Of a stretch of 64,000 nucleotides of DNA, positions 57,785 to 64,000 are shown piece after piece. Below the pieces are notes generated by a model, which saw nothing but the letters and a program-made list of their open reading frames with translations, was not told the DNA's origin and made no database searches. This DNA is from Helicoverpa zea (taxonomy: Eukaryota > Arthropoda > Insecta > Lepidoptera > Noctuidae). How positions within the stretch are numbered: the stretch's first letter is position 1; every line of letters starts with the position of its first letter. A program made the position numbers and the translations under genes. The stretch covers positions 4,774,001 to 4,838,000 of the forward strand of contig NC_061474.1 of assembly GCF_022581195.2 (NCBI RefSeq), given 5' to 3'.

Positions 57785-57839
57785 ACTTTGTTTCTAAATA
57801 ATTTAATGGACAATTTCAAACACTGAATTTTCTTATTAG

Positions 57840-57990
57840 ACGACTTTTTCTCAGAAAATACTGGTCTGATTTGAAGAATTCTTTAAATGTTGGATAGCTT
57901 AATTATTGAGAAAGGCTACATTATACTTTTATTTGGGTGCGGGTTGTGGTTCTAGCGTTACGCGAATAAAACCGCAGGCGGAAGCTACCA
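57840..57990 (+). repeat. decayed moth repeat
   Basis: TTCTTTAAATGTTGGATAGC, TTTTATTTGGGTGCGGGTTG and AAAACCGCAGGCGGAAGCTA follow the order of the 24840 and 48680 repeats. Confidence 0.5.
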
Positions 57991-58598
57991 CAAAATATTT
58001 ATATTGATCCTGTAATTACCAATATTCAAAAAAATTAAACAAAATTCGTCTCAAAAATTAATAAAGAACAGGTCTATTAAGAGACAAAACTCTGAAGCTT
58101 ATCTTCAATGATTGATCGCATCTAATGGCGCGAGAGGGATTCGTCATTAATCAATGTGTGTTACATTGAATGGATTCACTCAGGCGCGCCGTAGAATTCC
58201 CCTACAAAGCCCGTAATGGACAGTTCAAGAGTATTTATAGAATGATCGTTCTGTGGTGAACAATAAAGAAGTCGGTTCTTATGTCTTTATTTAGGAGGAT
58301 GCCGTTTCACACGTTTTTCTTTCTTCCCTCTGTCTTTGTAGTGTATTCATTTCAGAGTGGTTAAAATATACGTTAAAATATATAGAAGATTTAGACGAAA
58401 AGATTTAGTAAGCTCAAGTAGGTAAGTCTAAGATGTAATGATCTATTTTCTATCTTTGTAAACTGTGTTTTCACTATAATAAATTGTTGGCTTCTATTTG
58501 TAAGAAATGTTTATTGTTTGTTTTAATACTTAGTCTAAGCATAGGTATGAGTTTGATTTTATCTGTTACAAAACACCTGCCTTATTTTAATTAAATAA

Positions 58599-61161
58599 AC
58601 CGGCCAAGTGCGAGTCGGACTCGCGCACCGAGGGTTCCGTACAAATGCTGTATAGATAAAAAGTGAGTTTCGCGCCAACCGTTCAGTTTAGAACAATCAT
58701 AGTTATGGTAATTTCGTGAGAGTCAAAATAGTTAATATTTTTTATTTTATAATATAACTAAAATAGTAGGCCAGTACCTTGTAAAAGTTATTTTATTGAA
58801 GTTATTTATATACAACATTTTATAGTCATCATTCAGAAATCTGATTGAAAATAACTAATTATGTCTTAAAGGTCATGGGGCATATCTGACCCGCTTTGTA
58901 AAAAGTGGCGGACATGAATCAAAGTAGTTTTAAATCGTGAAGAATGGTATGACGTTTCTTTGAATATAAATATTTTATTAAAATTCCATGGAGACGAATG
59001 TCCAGGATCGTTTGAAAAATATAAAAGACAAGCAGTTTCAGAGGATTGTACAGGTTGCAATGCTAGTTTTTATTGTTAAAGACATTTCATAAAGAAGGAA
59101 GGTGCCAATCCGGATGACCAGGATCTGATGAGGATCTGGAAACCCTGAGAAATCGAGGGCAACTCTTGAATATTGTAGGCACGCATCGAGTCATAACCAG
59201 ACATGTGAGTGTATTTTTGAGGGTACTGTTAAACAGTGAAGGTTTGGAGCTGATTTGATTATGGAGACTACAGAGAGTCAAGGGAACTCCCGAACGGTAT
59301 GTTGCAACTACCACGTGTTTGGGCTTATTTTATTCGTATTGGCGAAGACTTTCCACAAAGATAGGTTTGACTGCCATTGTGGGATCGACAGCTAAGATCA
59401 GATATAGTTATGGGAACTCCTTTACAATTTATAACGTAACCTTGTGTTGGAGCTTATTTTATTTTAGGTGATGAGAATTCACTACTAACTTGGGTTAAAG
59501 CAGACCGCCTGACGACTTGTAGCTGTCGAATTGTAACAACGACTTCTAGAGAGTAGGATTCGGGGCTGCTGGCTTTACGTTTCTAGAGCCTTGACAAAAG
59601 TGTAATTCTGTCCCTTTCTTTGTTTTATAAAGTCGGCATTATTTTATTTTGTAGCATTTTACAAACAAATCCAACTTCAAACATATAAAAAAGCAACAAG
59701 AAAACAAAAGCAAGAAAGAAATTAAAAAGATGTTAGGTGCATCGGTCTAGAAGTCGGTGTCTAGAGGATGCATCTATATTTACTTAACCACCGAGATCTA
59801 GACCGATGCATTTAAACAGTTTTCTTGTTGTTTTAGAAGTTGTTTTTTTTTGTAAAAAGTTTTTTATTTTTAACTTTTGTGAAAAGTTCTCGTCAATACG
59901 AATAATATAAGCCCAAACACGACGTAACTAAAACATACCGAGTTCTCTCGACTTTCTCACGTCTCCATCATCAGATAAGCTCTAAACCTTCACTGTTTGA
60001 TAGTATCACCAGACATACATCTGAGAATCAAGTTTTAATCCTATGCATGCCTACAATTTCTGATAGTTGCCCTCGATTTCTCAGGATTTCCATCATCAGA
60101 TCCTGACCTGATGACAATGGAAATAAACGGCGAGTATACTCTTTCACTACAAAGAAATGATTTCTCAAATCCGTCAAACTTGGTCGTTTAAATTCCCCAT
60201 TGAAATGAGGAAAATATTTGATGTTTACACTTGATTTTCTCTAGATTCCCATGGTTCACATTGATGCGACTAATGCCATAGTAAATCAGAGCCTTTATCA
60301 TTATACTGTGCTATATTTCGTTCGTATCCGCCGTGGGTATGGTTTTCATACTAAGGTGCCCAATGACCTTTGAATGATTTAAAATTTTTCACAGTTTAGA
60401 GGCCATTATATTTAAGAAGTGTTTGATATGAATTTCACTTTTTATTCGAAACTTTAATATCTCTACGCGTTCATGTCAAAAAGGGTAGGTAGTAAGTTTA
60501 AATTATTAAAAAAATATTTTATGTCATGTAAGCAAAAATAATATTTTAATATTTTATGTAACTTCAAATTTATCATTTTCGCAATTTTTCCTTTATCTGT
60601 ACTATATAACGTTGCTTCGTGCCGAATTTTAAGATTCTGAGTTCACGGGAAGTACCTTGTAGGTTTTGATTCCCTAGCGTGTGACGGAAATTCGTCTAAG
60701 GTGTCGGTAAAACTGCTGTATCTTTTGATCACGTTAACTTAGAAGTTTGATTTTTTCATTGCTTAAAGGGACAATAGACCTAGGTATTTGATATAAATTT
60801 CAATTTGGTACCTTTATTCGTTCGTGAGAAATAAGGTAGTAAGTTTCATTTTATTAAAATATTTTTATTATATTATATAACAAAAAAAAATGAGATTTTC
60901 GCAATTTTTCCTATATTTGCATTATATAACAATGCTTCATGCCAAATTTCAAGATTCTGAGTTTACGGGAAGTACCCTGTAGGTTTTGATTCCTTTGCGA
61001 GTGTCGAAAATTTGTTGAAAATATCGACATAATCGGTTGTATCTTTTGATTGGCTTGGCTTAGAAGCTTGATATTTTCACAGCCTAAAGGGGCAATAGAC
61101 CCGAGTATTTCATGTGAATTTCAGCTTGATACGTCCACGCGTTCTTAAGATAAAGGGTCTT

Positions 61162-61204
<43 letters not shown>

Positions 61205-61266
61205 GGACAACAAAGTGATCCTATAAGGGTTCCGTTTTTTCCTTTCGAGGTACGGAACCCTAAAAA
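58599..61266 (+). repeat. long composite moth repeat (CCGGCCAAGTGCGAGTCGG)
   Basis: It begins ACCGGCCAAGTGCGAGTCGG, then GACTCGCGCACCGAGGGTTC, and ends TCGAGGTACGGAACCCTAAA. AGGGTTCCGTAC and GTACGGAACCCT therefore form inverted ends. The interior contains an imperfect 240 bp inverted pair (59098-59362 against 59873-60112), a small hairpin at 59738-59810, and two tandem units (TTTCGCAATTTTTCCT near 60579 and 60897, period about 318). A GACA microsatellite lies near the end. No protein frame is convincing. The 22349-22676 copy is a short version. It may be a non-autonomous element with internal amplification. Confidence 0.65.
61161..61204 (+). repeat. GACA microsatellite
   Basis: About eleven uninterrupted GACA units, breaking to GACGGACA, at the usual place near the 3' end of this moth repeat family. 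Confidence 0.9.
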
Positions 61267-61757
61267 GAACGCAGGTAAAGATAACACCAAAAAAATGAAT
61301 ATAAATTAAATTTGTTTACCATTCATTTATGTAGGACTTAAAAATTTCGGAGGTCCGGATAAAATATCGTTGAATTTTAAGTGAAAAAAAACGAGTCAGG
61401 AAACGTGGCCATTGAGATTCATGAATATCTTGCGAAGTTTTTATTCGAAAAGGCCCAAAAGGAATATGGCATGTTAATTTTATAATGGCAACCCCTGAAT
61501 TTGTAACAATTGCTGCTAATTAATATTAACCGCTGTCCGTTCTTTTTACATTTGCATTTACTTTTTTTTTAATTGCTCTAATTGAATAATTCAAGTGCTT
61601 ACGATGATTTAGGGGACATAAAACATTTAAGAAAGTTCAGTAAACCTATTGTTAGTTTACTTTTAATTAGGTATTATTGTGTAATATGAAGTATGACAGT
61701 TCATCTGTCTTTCAAACCCAGATTAAAATGTTTTAGACTATTTTTAATCCCAGTGGT

Positions 61758-61823
61758 GATTAACGCTTAATCCTTCTCTGTGTGGGAGGAGGCCGTTGTC
61801 CCGTAGTGCGACGATAAAAAGGC
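61758..61823 (-). repeat. SINE-like 3' fragment, inverted
   Basis: Inverse of the 609-676 block: GATTAACGCTTAATCCTTCT, GGGAGGAGGCCGTTGTCC, ACGATAAAAAGGC. Confidence 0.6.
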
Positions 61824-61843
61824 ACACGTAAACGTAACATTTA

Positions 61844-62016
61844 GGGTCAATTCCCACTGAAAGAGCAGCGGCCGGCAGCGGCCGGCAGCGGCCGTGATTG
61901 CAAGGGATTGAGCGCGAGCGCGGCGGGCCGCGCGGCGCCGCACCGCGCCGCGCTCTTACATTTTCCGTGCTCTTACGGCCGCTGCCGGCCGCTGCTCTTT
62001 CAGTGGGAATTGACCC
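61844..62016. mobile_element. PIF/Harbinger-type MITE, 40 bp perfect TIRs, TTA duplication
   Basis: GGGTCAATTCCCACTGAAAG, then AGCAGCGGCCGGCAGCGGCC, is exactly inverted at the right end. TTA at 61841-61843 and 62017-62019 is the 3 bp target duplication typical of PIF/Harbinger. The 173 bp element is extremely GC-rich inside (GAGCGCGAGCGCGGCGGGCC). The left arm carries an extra tandem CAGCGGCCGG. Perfect arms imply recent activity, or selection on the ends. Confidence 0.9.
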
Positions 62017-62086
62017 TTACTTCAAAATAATAACTGTCATCTAGCCTACCCCATTAATTATATACCAACGTAACAACAAAAGGGTG

Positions 62087-62125
62087 TATATGTAACAACA
62101 TATCGTAAGTCAACACATTTCAGTT
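62087..62125 (+). promoter_or_regulatory. candidate core promoter (TATATG, TCAGTT)
   Basis: An arthropod initiator TCAGTT at 62120-62125 is preceded by TATATG at 62087, placing the TATA-like box at -35 relative to the initiator A. The spacing is a little long. It lies just upstream of the candidate exon at 62122-62174. Confidence 0.35.
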
Positions 62126-62174
62126 CTCAGAAGTGTAGTTCAGTGACTCGAAACGATATGTCATTCGCTTCCAG
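62122..62174 (+). other. candidate first exon of a gene continuing beyond the window
   Basis: From the initiator A the sequence runs 36 bases to ATGTCATTCGCTTCCAG, immediately followed by a consensus donor GTAAGG at 62175. This would encode MSFAS and break within the next codon. Short first coding exons after a brief leader are common for secreted and cuticular insect proteins. No matching second exon is found to 64000, so either the intron is long or the exon is spurious. Confidence 0.35.
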
Positions 62175-62269
62175 GTAAGGCTTTTTGTGTTATGTGTGAC
62201 GAAACATGACATAGCGTCATTGATTTACTAACCAATGTTTACTAGGTATTGGAATCTTTAATACTAATA

Positions 62270-62560
62270 TTATAAAGCTGACAAGTTTGTTTTGCTCGCA
62301 TGAACACGCTAAACTTAGGACTTCTGGTCCGATTCAGAAAAATATAGGGCCTTACTACAAAAACTTTAAACCCTGTTTTACACTTGTCTAATAAAATTTT
62401 GGCTGCAAAATGAACCATATGTCAACGTCATAATTTGTCATTTTTTTAGACAAGGCATAAACTGACGTTTAAAAGTTTTTGTGGTAAGACGGATAGTGTT
62501 ATACAGTGTTACAAAACCCATTGATAGAGGAAGTCTAGTCAAATCAAAGTCAAGAGTTTT
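62270..62560 (+). repeat. moth repeat interrupted by MITE family A
   Basis: TATTATAAAGCTGACAAG, TCTGGTCCGATTCAGAAAAA and, after the MITE, AGTGTTACAAAACCCATTGA and AGAGGAAGTCTAG read as one continuous common moth repeat split at 62349-62495. Confidence 0.5.
62349..62495. mobile_element. MITE family A, fourth copy, nested
   Basis: CCTTACTACAAAAACTTTAA at the left, TCAACGTCATAATTTGTCAT inside and AAAAGTTTTTGTGGTAAGAC at the right match 4146-4289. It is inserted in an older repeat. Confidence 0.75.
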
Positions 62561-62755
62561 TAATTGAAATAGGCCTTTGCTACGTCTTATGAAAAGTCAG
62601 ACACTAATTGCACTGTTCAATTAATGGATCCCACTGAGAAGAATCAACAGAAAACTCCATGGACACTTTAAGAAAATAATTATCCTGCAAAGGAAGAAAG
62701 AGTCTTTTGGAATAGACTACTAGTCAGACAAGAGACGTGAGTCTACTTTATATAA
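62541..62755 (-). mobile_element. LINE 3' end, minus strand
   Basis: On the plus strand it starts CAAATCAAAGTCAAGAG (the inverse of a TTTGACTTTGA tail) and continues with ATTGAAATAGGCCTTTGCTA and CAGAAAACTCCATGGACAC. These are 3' UTR blocks like those at 22900-23216 in inverse. Truncated, non-coding. Confidence 0.5.
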
Positions 62756-62759
62756 CACT

Positions 62760-64000
62760 CATAAAAGTTGAAAGTGAAACTAGTCTTAGAAAATCCTCTA
62801 CGCAACAAAGAAAAATAAATGCCTCTACTGTAATATGCAATTACACAATTATTTTTTAACAATAATACCTTTGTAATTACAACTAATAACAAGAAGACAC
62901 ACTTTTTTACATTAATAGTTCCTTTTATAATCCATTTTAATTCTTTAAACGATACACTGCATTGTTTTAAATTGTAAACTTAATTAATTGTGTGAAATAA
63001 TTCCTTGGAAAACCCGCTACGTTTGCGTCATACCCGCTTCAAGTGATTGATTGAACTGCCTATTTCTTTCGTGTGAAAATGTATTGGTTTCCAACGCCAT
63101 TTATATTATTGTAGGTAATGGATGCTTCTTTTTTTCATAGTGGGATAATTTACTGAGTTGTCTTACTACTTGTTTCTATACCACAAATTATGTAATTCTT
63201 ACCAATGTCATACCATTAACTCTGCCTGTTTGTAGTCTGTCACACGCTAAAACTACTGATCCAATTTTAATCAAATTTTGAACACGGATAGTTTATCTGG
63301 GTGCGGGAAGAAGTACCCACTGGACGCGAGTGGTAACGCGGATAAACTATTAGTAAATCTAACTAGTCCATCTGTGTATTAGTAGTTTAGTTGTGAAAAC
63401 CTGTCAGACAGACAGAGTTACTTTCGCATCTACAAAATTATTTAGGATTTCAACAAGAAAACATTTTATCATAATCAATTTCCAGTAAAGTAGAATTAGT
63501 TATGAGTTTCGTAGGAATTGCGTAGCTCACTTAACTTTGCTTACTTGATGAAGTAATTCCTTTATGCTAAGCTGGCGTACGATGTAACATGGAGTTAGAC
63601 ATTTATATATTAGAGTTTATTACAATAAGGGGGATATCTTGTGAACAAGGGATTTCGAACATATCCATTTTTTTTGTTTAATTTACTTTTTGTACCGATG
63701 GTTGACTGGTAGAGAATGCCTTGTCTACCAATGTACCTACCATTTCTTATACATAAAATTTAAATAAAAATGTAAAATCTGCCATTGGACAATTTAAGAC
63801 GAGTGCAATTGCAACACAGTAGACAAATTATTGAAAGCTTGTATGCAAAACTTTATTTAATCCTGCAATTAAATGATGAATCAGGTTGTGAACATTTGTA
63901 ATCATTTGTATTGTACCTACTTCAGGTCTAGCTAAGCCGCTATACACATTTATATCACAAATCCAAATGATTCAAATCATATATCTCAACTTAAAACTTA
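62760..64000. other. anonymous AT-rich sequence with one decayed repeat
   Basis: A relative of the 24840 repeat is recognisable at about 63225-63370 (ACACGCTAAAACTACTGATC, TTTATCTGGGTGCGGGAAG, ACAGAGTTACTTTCGCATCT). No coding exon or splice acceptor with a plausible frame was recognised. Confidence 0.5.

Noticed and set aside
61161..61204. GACA run as a CRISPR-like or regulatory array
   Set aside because: It is a plain tetranucleotide microsatellite at the usual position in a moth repeat. No spacer-repeat alternation exists anywhere in the window.

Overview
The window is nuclear DNA of an insect, almost certainly a moth (Lepidoptera, perhaps a noctuid; that level is inference). The reasons are AT-rich sequence with very low coding density, GTAGGTAC-type strings, several dispersed repeats that I recognise as widespread in moth genomes, and a short insect-like gene for the mitochondrial NDUFA4/MLRQ subunit. 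Only one ordinary host gene is supported with confidence (41075-41320, +). A candidate first exon of another gene lies near the right edge (62120-62174, +). Nearly everything else that can be named is transposable-element DNA or anonymous sequence.

Layout. 1-3087: anonymous AT-rich DNA with one short repeat fragment. 3088-3588: a GC-rich, 5'-truncated piece of a retroelement protein; a second, frameshifted relative lies at about 53960-54215 on the other strand. 3624-15063: two tandem copies of a 5.7 kb segment, nearly identical except for one 70 bp patch. Each copy carries a short element with a polyA run, MITEs, an 8-unit 81 bp satellite, and a TATA/initiator pair pointing into the satellite. 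15064-25150: moth repeats, a 155 bp-arm foldback, and a MITE interrupted by another MITE. 25158 to about 29640 (-): a CR1/Daphne-like LINE with both ORFs open. 30.2-31 kb: two TIR elements. 32885-35483: a degenerate Tigger/pogo transposon with TIRs, TA duplications, subterminal repeats and a dimer of another repeat inside it. 36243-36598: a truncated RTE tail with a perfect 16 bp target-site duplication. 37.8-40.9 kb: a dense mosaic of repeats, including two copies of a unit with a TGACGTCA core, just upstream of the NDUFA4 gene. 41.4-57 kb: mostly anonymous, with a few MITEs. 57396-57784: a tRNA-derived SINE with a 17 bp TSD. 58599-61266: a 2.7 kb composite moth repeat. 61844-62016: a Harbinger-type MITE with 40 bp perfect TIRs and a TTA TSD.

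The genes do not form an operon or pathway. The coherent story is one of successive transposition, nesting and a recent segmental duplication around one small housekeeping gene. No new multi-gene system was found. The points most worth checking are the duplication with its localized divergence, the promoter facing the satellite, the overlapping ORF1/ORF2 arrangement of the LINE, and the repeated TGACGTCA block next to the NDUFA4 gene.
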